Made by a program: the position numbers and the translations under genes
NCBI RefSeq assembly: GCF_036345175.1
Contig: NZ_CP107780.1
Coordinates: forward strand, 5,022,001-5,086,000
Reading direction: 5' to 3'
Source of the DNA: Streptomyces sp. NBC_00576
GTDB taxonomy: Bacteria > Actinomycetota > Actinomycetes > Streptomycetales > Streptomycetaceae
DNA length: 64,000 bases
Notes under the pieces: model-generated
Database searches by the model: none
What the model saw: the letters and a program-made list of their open reading frames with translations, nothing else
Told to the model about the DNA's origin: nothing
Shown here: piece after piece, positions 7,932-15,263 of the stretch
Layout of the letters: every line of letters begins with the position of its first letter
Position numbering within the stretch: position 1 is the stretch's first letter

Positions 7932-8219
7932 TCAGACGGCGATCGCGACCTCCGAGAGGCCGCCCGTCTGGGCGACGACCGTACGGTCCGCCGTGCCGCC
8001 CGGGACGAGGGCACGGACGGTCCAGGTGCCCTCGGCCGCGTAGAAGCGGAACTGTCCGGTCGCCGAGGTCGGGACCTCGGCGGTGAACTCGCCGGTCGAG
8101 TCGAGGAGGCGGACGTATCCGACCACCGGCTCGCCGTCGCGGGTCACCTGACCCTGGATCGTGGTCTCACCGGGCTTGATCGTCGAGGCGTCCGGGCCGC
8201 CGGCCTTCGCTCCACACAT
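7932..8219 (-). CDS. DUF1416 protein
   Basis: 95 residues, starting at ATG 8219 where GGAG lies 6 bases upstream. The two earlier in-frame ATG codons lack this spacing. The sequence forms a small beta-sandwich (G-x-V-T-R-D-G-E-P-V near 27, then W-T-V-R-A-L-V-P). It has C2 near the N-terminus. DUF1416 genes commonly follow actinobacterial thiosulfate sulfurtransferases, as here with 66 bases between, so a role alongside sulfur transfer is likely but undefined. Confidence 0.85.
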   Translation of the reverse strand: MCGAKAGGPDASTIKPGETTIQGQVTRDGEPVVGYVRLLDSTGEFTAEVPTSATGQFRFYAAEGTWTVRALVPGGTADRTVVAQTGGLSEVAIAV

Positions 8220-8285
8220 GTCTTTCTCCATCAAGAGGTCTGACCGGACGGAAGGAAGGCCGGTCGGGGTGAACGGGGGAGTCGC

Positions 8286-9125
8286 TTACTTGTTGGCGCC
8301 GAGCTCGATCGGAACGCCGACCAGGGAGCCGTACTCGGTCCAGGAGCCGTCGTAGTTCTTGACGTTCTCCACGCCGAGCAGCTCGTGCAGGACGAACCAG
8401 GTGAGCGCGGAACGCTCACCGATACGGCAGTACGCGATGGTGTCCTTGGCGAGGTCGACCTGCTCGTCGGCGTAGAGCTCCTTGAGCTCGTCGTCCGACT
8501 TGAAGGTGCCGTCGTCGTTGGCGTTCTTCGACCACGGGATGTTGCGGGCGGACGGGACGTGGCCCGGGCGCTGCGACTGCTCCTGCGGGAGGTGGGCGGG
8601 GGCGAGCAGCTTGCCGCTGAACTCGTCGGGCGAGCGGACGTCGACCAGGTTCTGCGAGCCGATGGCCGCCACGACGTCGTCGCGGAAGGCGCGGATCGAC
8701 TTGTTCTGCGGCTTGGCCTTGTAGTCGGTGGCGGCCCGCTCGGGGACCTCCTCGACCAGCTCGCGGGCGTCCAATTCCCACTTCTTGCGGCCGCCGTCGA
8801 GCAGCTTGACGCTGTCGTGGCCGTACAGCTTGAAGTACCAGTAGGCGTACGAGGCGAACCAGTTGTTGTTGCCGCCGTAGAGGACCACGAGGGTGTCGTT
8901 GCCGATGCCCTTCGCCGAGAGGAGCTTCTCGAAGCCCTCCTCGTCGATGAAGTCGCGGCGGACCGGGTCCTGAAGATCCTTGGTCCAGTCGATCCGGATG
9001 GCGTTGCGGATGTGGTTCTTCTCGTAGGCGGACGTGTCCTCGTCCACCTCGACGATGGCGATGTCGGCATTGTCGAGGTTGGCCTCGACCCAGTCGGCAT
9101 CGACCAGGACGTCGCTGCGGCTCAT
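8286..9125 (-). CDS. Thiosulfate sulfurtransferase (rhodanese, SseA/CysA type)
   Basis: Transfers sulfane sulfur from thiosulfate or a related donor to a thiophilic acceptor. The 279-residue protein has tandem rhodanese domains (about 5-125 inactive, 140-279 catalytic), with the active-site loop C233-R-I-G-E-R-S. ATG 9125 follows a strong GGAGGAG. A Cys-containing leader peptide lies 177 bases upstream, pointing to regulation by cysteine or sulfur supply. DUF1416 is downstream in the same operon. Confidence 0.93.
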   Translation of the reverse strand: MSRSDVLVDADWVEANLDNADIAIVEVDEDTSAYEKNHIRNAIRIDWTKDLQDPVRRDFIDEEGFEKLLSAKGIGNDTLVVLYGGNNNWFASYAYWYFKLYGHDSVKLLDGGRKKWELDARELVEEVPERAATDYKAKPQNKSIRAFRDDVVAAIGSQNLVDVRSPDEFSGKLLAPAHLPQEQSQRPGHVPSARNIPWSKNANDDGTFKSDDELKELYADEQVDLAKDTIAYCRIGERSALTWFVLHELLGVENVKNYDGSWTEYGSLVGVPIELGANK

Positions 9126-9301
9126 GCTGTTTCTCCTCCGGGGCAGTTGCGGCGGGGTGGTGCGTAAGCAGAGGGGTACGTACGTGTCGGTCGTACCCGG
9201 TCGTGTGCGGTCAGGCCTGCTGCGACGCGCGCACGAGGGCCCTGGGACAGGGCGCCGGGGGACGCGGGAGGGATGCGCTGCTGGACGCCGCGCGCTCCCG
9301 C

Positions 9302-9382
9302 TCAGAAAGGGCGACAGAGCATGGCGGCGACGCGGCACAGGTCTACTGCCCGCCGCTTCGTGAGGTCCGCCTGTCGCTGCAT
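9302..9382 (-). CDS. Cysteine-containing leader peptide upstream of the sulfurtransferase
   Basis: A 26-codon frame starts at ATG 9382. It ends with the pattern D-L-C-R-V-A-A-M-L-C-R-P-F, the hallmark of short leader peptides found upstream of actinobacterial sulfur-assimilation genes. The ATG is 7 bases from a -10 box, so it is translated from a leaderless message. Two Cys codons within eight codons suit an attenuation or ribosome-stalling mechanism that senses cysteine. About 176 bases separate its stop from the sulfurtransferase start. Confidence 0.8.
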   Translation of the reverse strand: MQRQADLTKRRAVDLCRVAAMLCRPF

Positions 9383-9389
9383 AGCGTCG

Positions 9390-9419
9390 ATCGTAGGGAC
9401 GGATTGCCGGGGATGTCAC
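9390..9419 (-). promoter_or_regulatory. Promoter of the leader peptide and sulfurtransferase
   Basis: On the minus strand, GTGACA (9414-9419) and TACGAT (9390-9395) are separated by 18 bases. The expected transcription start falls on the leader peptide ATG. The 9420-9648 stretch beyond it shows an imperfect palindrome around 9449-9465 and otherwise nothing recognisable. Confidence 0.6.
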
Positions 9420-9648
9420 CGGCGTGTCGCATGATGAGATGCGATCGTCCACAATGTGGGACGCGGGAGGGGGTGAGGCGGATATTGGCGGGGTGCGGGC
9501 GAGGAGGGTGGGGGGTGCGTCCGTCGTCACATCTGCGGTACGGACGGAAGCGTCTCGCCAGTTGGACGCCCGGGCTGGGCTCGGCCTCTACGCTTGGGCT
9601 CTGGGGTTGAGGCTTGGGCCCTGCGCGCGGTCTCGGCCCTGACGCGTC

Positions 9649-10392
9649 CTACCCCGCCAGGCTGACGTTCGAACCCTTCACCGTGATGTCCACACCGGTC
9701 TTCGCCGCCTCGACCGAGTCCAGCTTGATGCCGCCGGGCAGGCCCTCGATCTTCTGTTCGAAGTCCGTCACCGCGCGCATCCTGCCGTCGGCGAGGTCGA
9801 TGCCCAGGTTGGGCAGGGAGTCCGCCTTCACCTTCACCGTGTCGCCGTCGACCGTGACCGTACTGAGGACGGACACCGGCTGCGCCAGCTTCTTGCCGGC
9901 CACCGTTGCCTCGACCTCGACCTTGATCTTGCCGTTGCCGCCGTCCGACAGGCCCACGACCGTGGCGGTCACACCCGGGATCACTTCCACGGGCCCCGAC
10001 TCGGTCGACTTGGCCGCCTTCAGCAGCTCGGCGTACGTGATGGTCGCGCTGCCGGTGGCGGTGGCCGCGGTGGCGGAGCTGTAGTCGCCGGTGAACTCGA
10101 CGTCGCGCATCTGGGCGTTCAGGTCGTCGATGCGGATGTTCTGGCCCGAGGTTCCGGTGGCGGCCTCGTAGTCCTTGATGCCGACCTTGACGTCGTCCAG
10201 TTCGCCGCCGGCGACCTGGGTGAGGAAGGGGAAGCCGTTGATCGACACGTCCGGGGTGGTGGCCAGACCCTCGCTGGTCCTGAGGCGGTCCGCGACCTCG
10301 TCCTCCGCGAATCCGACGGCGACGCGGTCGGCGATCACGAAGAGTCCGCCGAGGATCACGGCGACGATGAGGAGTATTCGGAGTGCACGCAT
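9649..10392 (-). CDS. LmeA-family (DUF2993) phospholipid-binding protein
   Basis: 247 residues with an N-terminal membrane helix or signal anchor (about 4-24), followed by an extracytoplasmic beta-rich domain. It matches the DUF2993/LmeA family; mycobacterial LmeA binds phospholipids and supports envelope glycolipid maturation. The D-x-S-I-N-G-F-P-F segment near 48-56 and the closing repeated beta strands are typical. It stands alone between the leader-peptide promoter and a dispersed repeat. Confidence 0.8.
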   Translation of the reverse strand: MRALRILLIVAVILGGLFVIADRVAVGFAEDEVADRLRTSEGLATTPDVSINGFPFLTQVAGGELDDVKVGIKDYEAATGTSGQNIRIDDLNAQMRDVEFTGDYSSATAATATGSATITYAELLKAAKSTESGPVEVIPGVTATVVGLSDGGNGKIKVEVEATVAGKKLAQPVSVLSTVTVDGDTVKVKADSLPNLGIDLADGRMRAVTDFEQKIEGLPGGIKLDSVEAAKTGVDITVKGSNVSLAG

Positions 10393-10466
10393 GTTCGCGA
10401 CGGTACCTGGGGGGTGGCTCCGCCAGGGGTGGGGTGGGTGTGGTTGTAGATCGCTTGTGACAGGCC

Positions 10467-10606
10467 GGGCGGTTTCTCGCCCCCGCCGCCCCTACCCGTC
10501 CCATCCAATTCCTGGGGGCTGCGCCCCCAGACCCCCCAACGGCCCTGAACGGGCCTCGTCCTCAAACTCCCCCAGAGGGGGGACCCCCAGACGGGCTGAA
10601 AGTGCG
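10467..10606. repeat. Dispersed intergenic repeat, copy A
   Basis: About 140 bp lying between two genes. It contains a CTGGGGGCTGCGCCCCCAG palindrome and a second G/C-run hairpin (CCCCCAGAGGGGGG region). A copy about 90% alike lies inverted at 44947-45090. Such elements occur many times between genes in Streptomyces genomes and behave like REP sequences. It may also act as a terminator for the membrane-protein gene that ends at 10643. Confidence 0.8.
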
Positions 10607-10642
10607 GGCCGGCGCCGAGGGGGCAGGTGGGAAACACACCCC

Positions 10643-11779
10643 TCAGACCAACGCCCGCCCCACCAGATACACCGCCGGTGCAGCCGCCGCCAACGGCAAC
10701 GCCACCCCCGCCGTGAAGTGCACGAACCTCGACGGGTAGTCGTAGCTCGCCACCCGGTGCCCGACGAGCGCACAGACCCCCGCCGCCACCCCCAGCAACG
10801 CGCCCTCGCTCCCCAGCTCCGTCATCCCCCCGACCGCGATCCCGGCCCCCGCAGCCGCCAGCAGGGCAACCCCCACCGACGCCGCCGTCGGCAACGGCAA
10901 CGCGCGGGCGAGAACGGCCACGGCGACCGCGGCCGCCCCGACGGTCACCGCGTCCGGATCCGCCGCGAGGTGCCCCGCCGCGATGATCGCCAGCGCCGCC
11001 GAGGCGATCGTCGCCATCAGCCCGTACATCCGGGTGTCCGGGTCCGCGTGGGACCGGAGTTGCAGGACCAGGGTCAGCAGCACCCAGACCCCGAGCGTCC
11101 CCAGGATCGCCGCCGGCGCGTTCTCGCGCCCCGCCGCCAGCAGCGCGACGTCCGCCGTCAGCGCGCCCGCGAAGGCGAGGGCGATGCCCTGCCGGGCGGG
11201 CCACATACCGTTCAGCCGGAACCAGCCGGCCGCCGTGACCGCCTGCAGGATCACCAGCGGCACGACCAGCGCGTACGAGCCGATGGCCGCCGTACCGGAC
11301 ATGAGCAGCCCCAGCACCGCCGTGAGGGCGGCGGGCTGCAGCCCGGGCTCGATGATCGGCGAACGTCCCTCGAGCCTGGCCCGCTGCGCATCGGTGATAC
11401 GAGCGTTGCCGGCGACCGTGGCGGGCCCGTACCCGGCGTCCGCCGCACCGGCCTCGTGCCCCTGCGACGGCAGGTACGGAGTCCCCGGCGCCTCCGCCAC
11501 CGCGGCAGGAGCCGCCGGGGCCGCCGGAGGCGTCGTCACCGGGGCCTGCATCTGCGTCTCCCAGGTCTGCCCCTGCCACTGCTGCGTGTACTGCTGGGCC
11601 TGCGCGTCGTCGTACGCCTGCTGCTGCCCGGGCCAGGCCTGGGCCTGCGGCTGCTGTTGCTGTTGCTGATACGGGTCGTACCCCTGGTCCTGGTTCTGGC
11701 TCTGGTTCTGGTACGAATCGCCGTACTGCCCGTCGTACTGCCCGTCGTCCTGCTGCCCATACGGCTGCTGGTTGCTCAT
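10643..11779 (-). CDS. Polytopic membrane protein with Q/Y-rich N-terminus
   Basis: 378 residues starting at ATG 11779. Residues 1-110 are low complexity, rich in Gln, Tyr, Asp and Pro, and surely disordered in the cytoplasm. Residues about 150-375 form roughly eight to nine hydrophobic helices without charged catalytic motifs. It resembles uncharacterised Streptomyces integral membrane proteins. The MoaD-like gene ends 10 bases upstream, suggesting one transcript. No function can be assigned. Confidence 0.7.
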   Translation of the reverse strand: MSNQQPYGQQDDGQYDGQYGDSYQNQSQNQDQGYDPYQQQQQQPQAQAWPGQQQAYDDAQAQQYTQQWQGQTWETQMQAPVTTPPAAPAAPAAVAEAPGTPYLPSQGHEAGAADAGYGPATVAGNARITDAQRARLEGRSPIIEPGLQPAALTAVLGLLMSGTAAIGSYALVVPLVILQAVTAAGWFRLNGMWPARQGIALAFAGALTADVALLAAGRENAPAAILGTLGVWVLLTLVLQLRSHADPDTRMYGLMATIASAALAIIAAGHLAADPDAVTVGAAAVAVAVLARALPLPTAASVGVALLAAAGAGIAVGGMTELGSEGALLGVAAGVCALVGHRVASYDYPSRFVHFTAGVALPLAAAAPAVYLVGRALV

Positions 11780-11789
11780 AGCGCTGCGC

Positions 11790-12044
11790 TCACCCTCCTG
11801 CGAACGGCGGGAGCACCTCGACCGTGCCGCCCTCGGCCAGCCGTACCGTCTCATGTTCGCGGGTGCCCACGGGGTCACCGTCGATGAGGAACGAGCATCG
11901 GCGCAGGACGCGGACGAGTTCGCCGGGGTGTCGCTCGCGGACCTCGTCGAGCGCCTCCGCGAGGGTGGCCGCGTCGTACGGCTCCTCGGCGACCCCGGCC
12001 GCGGCCTTCGCGGCGGCCCAGTAGCGCACCGTGACCTTTGGCAT
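11790..12044 (-). CDS. MoaD/ThiS-family sulfur-carrier protein
   Basis: 84 residues with the ubiquitin-like fold pattern (M-P-K-V-T-V-R-Y-W start, L-I-D-G-D-P-V near 53) and the essential Gly-Gly at the extreme C-terminus, where sulfur is carried as thiocarboxylate. The length suits MoaD. No other molybdopterin gene is near, so the acceptor pathway is open: molybdopterin or another sulfur-relay user. Confidence 0.82.
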   Translation of the reverse strand: MPKVTVRYWAAAKAAAGVAEEPYDAATLAEALDEVRERHPGELVRVLRRCSFLIDGDPVGTREHETVRLAEGGTVEVLPPFAGG

Positions 12045-12092
12045 CTGCCTGTTCTCTGCTTCCTCGATCGATCGGCTGTGACACCGCCCAGG

Positions 12093-12956
12093 CTAGCCCG
12101 CGCGTGCGACAGCCCAGTCCCCGATACGGCGCAACAGCTCATCGCCCGCCGCATGCTCCGCATGCCCCATCCCCGGCTCCAGCCACAGTTCGCCCGCGTC
12201 GCCGGCCGCTGCCGCGAGCATTCGGGGATGGTCCACCGGGAAGTAGCCGTCCCGGTCGCCGTGCACGATCAGCAGCGGGGTCGGTGCTATCCGCGGTACA
12301 GCCTCCACCGGAGACAGCGGCACCGGGTCCCAGTCCCGGTGGTGGATCCGCGTCCGGAGTCCGTAGCGGCCCACCAGGCGGCCCTCGGGACGGGTGATCA
12401 GCCAGTGCACGCGCCGCATGGGGGCCGTACCCCGGTAGTACCAACGGGCCGGCGCACTCACCGAAACCACCACGTCCGACGCCGCCCCCGTGCGCCCCCC
12501 GCGCTGCGGTCCGTAAAGGGCCGCGTGCCGCAGGACCACCGAGCCACCCATCGAGAAGCCGACCGTGGCGACCCGGGTGTGCCCGAGGTCACGTGCCCAG
12601 CGGACCGCGGCGGCCAGATCGAGGACCTCCCGGTCGCCGACCGTCGAGCGTCCGCCCGACGCCCCGTGCCCCCGGAAGGAGAACGTCAGCACGGCCCCGT
12701 ACTGCGCGAACGCCTCCGCCACCCGTCGAACGTGCGGCCGGTCCACATCCCCCGTAAAACCGTGCGCGACGACGAACGCCAGATGATCGGAAGGTGGCGC
12801 CGAGGCGTCGTATACAACGCCTCCCGGCTCGTATACGGCATCGATCGTCACCCCGTCGTCGGTGGTCAGAAACCTCCTCAGAGGGGTGCGACCGGCCGTC
12901 TCAGAGTTCGGGACGACGAAAGATCGCGTCACATCACCTGCCGGACCAGTGCACAT
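12093..12956 (-). CDS. Alpha/beta hydrolase
   Basis: 287 residues with a complete serine-hydrolase layout: oxyanion H-G-F-T-G (65-69), nucleophile elbow G-F-S135-M-G-G, acid in H-G-D-R-D-G near 233-238, and His in M-G-H-A-E-H near 263. There is no signal peptide. ATG 12956 has no clear ribosome-binding site; GTG 12932, preceded by AGGTGAT, is a good alternative start. Substrate unknown. It is divergent from glnR. Confidence 0.78.
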   Translation of the reverse strand: MCTGPAGDVTRSFVVPNSETAGRTPLRRFLTTDDGVTIDAVYEPGGVVYDASAPPSDHLAFVVAHGFTGDVDRPHVRRVAEAFAQYGAVLTFSFRGHGASGGRSTVGDREVLDLAAAVRWARDLGHTRVATVGFSMGGSVVLRHAALYGPQRGGRTGAASDVVVSVSAPARWYYRGTAPMRRVHWLITRPEGRLVGRYGLRTRIHHRDWDPVPLSPVEAVPRIAPTPLLIVHGDRDGYFPVDHPRMLAAAAGDAGELWLEPGMGHAEHAAGDELLRRIGDWAVARAG

Positions 12957-12962
12957 GTGGGC

Positions 12963-13010
12963 TATTCTGCTTGGCAGAGGACTCGGGCAGCGCAGCCCCC
13001 GAGTCCTTTT
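12963..13010 (+). promoter_or_regulatory. Promoter with immediate T-tailed hairpin upstream of glnR
   Basis: A TATTCT -10 box (12963-12968) is followed after a dozen bases by a 10-bp perfect stem (12978-12987 with 12998-13007) and TTTT (13007-13010). Both neighbouring genes point away from it, so it cannot end either one. A transcript starting near 12975 would meet it at once, fitting an attenuator in the glnR leader or a very short RNA. The -35 is weak. Confidence 0.5.
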
Positions 13011-13140
13011 GTGCTTTCGGCGGCGCTGTATACGAAGCGGGATACGAGCGGAACGCTCCAGAAACCGCAGGTGTACAGCACATAGATCGCACAGCAGTGC
13101 CGCAAACGTCCTCGCAGGGACCGAGGAGGAACCAGACGTT

Positions 13141-13203
13141 ATGGGCGAGCGAACCGTGCACGACCGTATGGCGACAACTATCCGGGTAGGTGGGACGCGA
13201 TGA
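13141..13203 (+). CDS. Possible 20-codon upstream reading frame coupled to glnR
   Basis: ATG 13141 follows GAGGAGG by 11 bases. It opens M-G-E-R-T-V-H-D-R and ends C-terminal to T-R at a TGA that overlaps the glnR ATG as ATGA. Such an overlap usually couples translation. There is no homology and the frame is short, so it may be chance. It has no Cys, Gln or Glu run that would suggest amino-acid sensing. Confidence 0.35.
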   Translation: MGERTVHDRMATTIRVGGTR

Positions 13204-14000
13204 GTTCACTTCTCCTCCTGACCAATGCCCTCCAGCCGTCGACGGAGGTACTCCCCGCTCTCGGCCTGCTGCTGCACAACGTGCGCGTGGCTCCGGCTGA
13301 GGGACCCGCTCTCGTCGACACCCCAGGTGCCGACGTCATCCTGATCGACGGCCGACGCGATCTGCCTCAGGTGCGCAGCCTGTGCCAGCTCCTTCGCTCC
13401 ACCGGGCCCGGCTGTCCTCTCATCCTCGTCGTCACCGAGGGCGGCCTCGCGGCCGTCACCGCCGACTGGGGTATCGACGACGTTCTGCTGGACACCGCCG
13501 GTCCGGCGGAGGTGGAGGCTCGTCTCCGCCTGGCCATGGGCCGGCAGCAGATCGTCAACGACGACTCCCCCATGGAGATCCGCAACGGCGACCTCTCGGT
13601 CGACGAGGCGACGTACAGCGCGAAGCTGAAGGGCCGGGTCCTCGACCTCACCTTCAAGGAGTTCGAGCTCCTGAAGTACCTCGCCCAGCACCCGGGCCGC
13701 GTCTTCACGCGCGCGCAGCTCCTCCAGGAGGTCTGGGGCTACGACTACTTCGGTGGCACCCGTACGGTCGACGTGCACGTACGTCGGCTGCGCGCGAAGC
13801 TCGGCCCCGAGCACGAGTCGCTGATCGGGACCGTCCGGAACGTCGGTTATCGATTCGTTACGCCGGAGAAGGGCGAGCGCGCGACCGACGAGGCGAAGGC
13901 CAAGGCCGCCCTCGCGAAGTCGGACGATGCGGGCGTTACGGGCGATACGGCGGCCCTGGACGCCGTCGCGGAGTCCTCCGAGGTCACCGCCGAGGCGTGA
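13200..14000 (+). CDS. glnR: GlnR, global nitrogen regulator (orphan OmpR-type)
   Basis: Activates glnA, amtB-glnK and nitrogen-assimilation genes and represses others in Streptomyces. 266 residues: an atypical receiver domain (1-120) that lacks the acidic phosphorylation pocket, and an OmpR-type winged helix (about 130-215, with L-T-F-K-E-F-E-L-L and R-T-V-D-V-H-V-R-R-L-R). The tail is Ala/Glu-rich. The N-terminus M-S-S-L-L-L-L-T-N-A-L matches known GlnR. ATG 13200 has AGGTGGG 5 bases upstream. No kinase gene adjoins it, as expected for GlnR. Confidence 0.95.
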   Translation: MSSLLLLTNALQPSTEVLPALGLLLHNVRVAPAEGPALVDTPGADVILIDGRRDLPQVRSLCQLLRSTGPGCPLILVVTEGGLAAVTADWGIDDVLLDTAGPAEVEARLRLAMGRQQIVNDDSPMEIRNGDLSVDEATYSAKLKGRVLDLTFKEFELLKYLAQHPGRVFTRAQLLQEVWGYDYFGGTRTVDVHVRRLRAKLGPEHESLIGTVRNVGYRFVTPEKGERATDEAKAKAALAKSDDAGVTGDTAALDAVAESSEVTAEA

Positions 14001-14106
14001 CCGGCGGTAGCCGGGTGACGGCGCACGGCATGGTCCACGCTCCGGGCGGGTAGAACGAACGCCTTACGCCCTGCCCAGAGCGGGTCCATCCGCGTAGACT
14101 CCGCGC

Positions 14107-15132
14107 GTGGCCAAGGTGACTAGGGATGACGTAGCTCGACTGGCGGGGACCTCCACCGCCGTCGTCAGCTATGTCATCAACAACGGACCCCGGCCGGTTG
14201 CCCCGGCCACGCGCGAGCGTGTCCTCGCCGCTATCAAGGAACTGAGTTACCGGCCCGACCGAGTCGCCCAGGCGATGGCGTCGCGGCGCACGGACCTCAT
14301 AGGCCTGATCGTGCCGGACGCGCGCCAGCCCTTCTTCGGGGAGATGGCGCACGCGGTCGAACAGGCCGCGTCCGAGCGCGGAAAAATGGTGCTGGTCGGC
14401 AACTCCGACTACATCGCCGAGCGCGAGGTCCACTATCTGCGGGCCTTCCTCGGTATGCGGGTCTCCGGGCTGATCCTGGTCAGCCACGCCCTCAACGACA
14501 ACGCGGCGGCGGAGATCGAGGCCTGGGACGCCCGGGTCGTCCTCCTCCACGAGCGCCCCGAGGCGATAGACGACGTCGCCGTCGTCACGGACGACCTCGG
14601 CGGCGCCTACCTCGCCGTCCGCCACCTGCTGGAGCACGGCTACGAGTACGTGGCCTGTATCGGCGGCATCGCCGAGACCCCGGCGGTCGGCGACCCGGTC
14701 TCCGACCACGTCCAGGGCTGGCGGCGCGCGATGGACGAGGCCGGCATCTCCACCGAGGGCCGTCTCTTCGAGGTCCTCTACAACCGGTACGACGCCTACA
14801 AGGCCGCCCTGGAAATCCTCGCCGACCCGGCCACCCGCCCCCCGGCCGTCTTCTGCTCCACCGACGACCAGGCGATCGGCCTGCTGCGCGCGGCGCGCGA
14901 ACTGCGTATCGACGTGCCCGGCGAGCTGGCGGTGGCCGGCTTCGACGACATCAAGGAAGCGGCCCTGGCGGACCCGCCCCTCACCACCGTCGCCTCCGAC
15001 CGCCCGGGCATGGCCCGCGCGGCCGTCGACCTGGTCCTCGACGACGGGGTACGGGTGGCGGGCGCGCGCCGCGAACGGCTGAAGCAGTTCCCGTCGCGGT
15101 TGGTGACTCGGCGTTCCTGCGGCTGCGAGTAG
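14107..15132 (+). CDS. LacI-family transcriptional regulator
   Basis: 341 residues: a LacI helix-turn-helix with hinge (4-58, T-R-D-D-V-A-R-L-A-G-T-S start) and a periplasmic-binding-protein-like sugar domain (60-330). GTG 14107 follows TAGACT by 6 bases, indicating a leaderless message. The C-terminus ends R-R-S-C-G-C-E, a Cys pair that is unusual but common in this actinobacterial subgroup. No sugar-transport genes adjoin it, so its target and effector are unknown. Confidence 0.85.
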   Translation: MAKVTRDDVARLAGTSTAVVSYVINNGPRPVAPATRERVLAAIKELSYRPDRVAQAMASRRTDLIGLIVPDARQPFFGEMAHAVEQAASERGKMVLVGNSDYIAEREVHYLRAFLGMRVSGLILVSHALNDNAAAEIEAWDARVVLLHERPEAIDDVAVVTDDLGGAYLAVRHLLEHGYEYVACIGGIAETPAVGDPVSDHVQGWRRAMDEAGISTEGRLFEVLYNRYDAYKAALEILADPATRPPAVFCSTDDQAIGLLRAARELRIDVPGELAVAGFDDIKEAALADPPLTTVASDRPGMARAAVDLVLDDGVRVAGARRERLKQFPSRLVTRRSCGCE

Positions 15133-15144
15133 GAGCCGGTACTG

Positions 15145-15186
15145 CGGGGCCCGCACGTCTTTGTACGGGGCCCGCACGTCTTTATA
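15145..15186. repeat. Tandem 21-bp direct repeat
   Basis: Two adjacent 21-bp units (15145-15165 and 15166-15186) differ at one base. Each contains GGGGCCCGCACGTCTTT. They lie between the LacI gene and htrA. Exactly two helical turns per unit would place identical sites on the same DNA face, fitting a protein-binding site. Confidence 0.85.
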
Positions 15187-15213
15187 TCGGGCGTACGAGC
15201 TTCTGCCGGGCTT

Positions 15214-15240
15214 CTCAGGGAGCACTCAGCCAGCTCTCAT
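15214..15240 (+). promoter_or_regulatory. Three 11-bp-spaced CTCAG/T repeats before htrA
   Basis: CTCAG at 15214 and 15225 and CTCAT at 15236 recur at exactly 11-bp intervals, the periodicity used by OmpR-family regulators. The adjacent OmpR-type regulator at 16725 is the obvious candidate to bind here. This is inference from spacing. Confidence 0.45.
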
Positions 15241-15263
15241 GCTGGGGCGCCAAGCTCTGTTCC

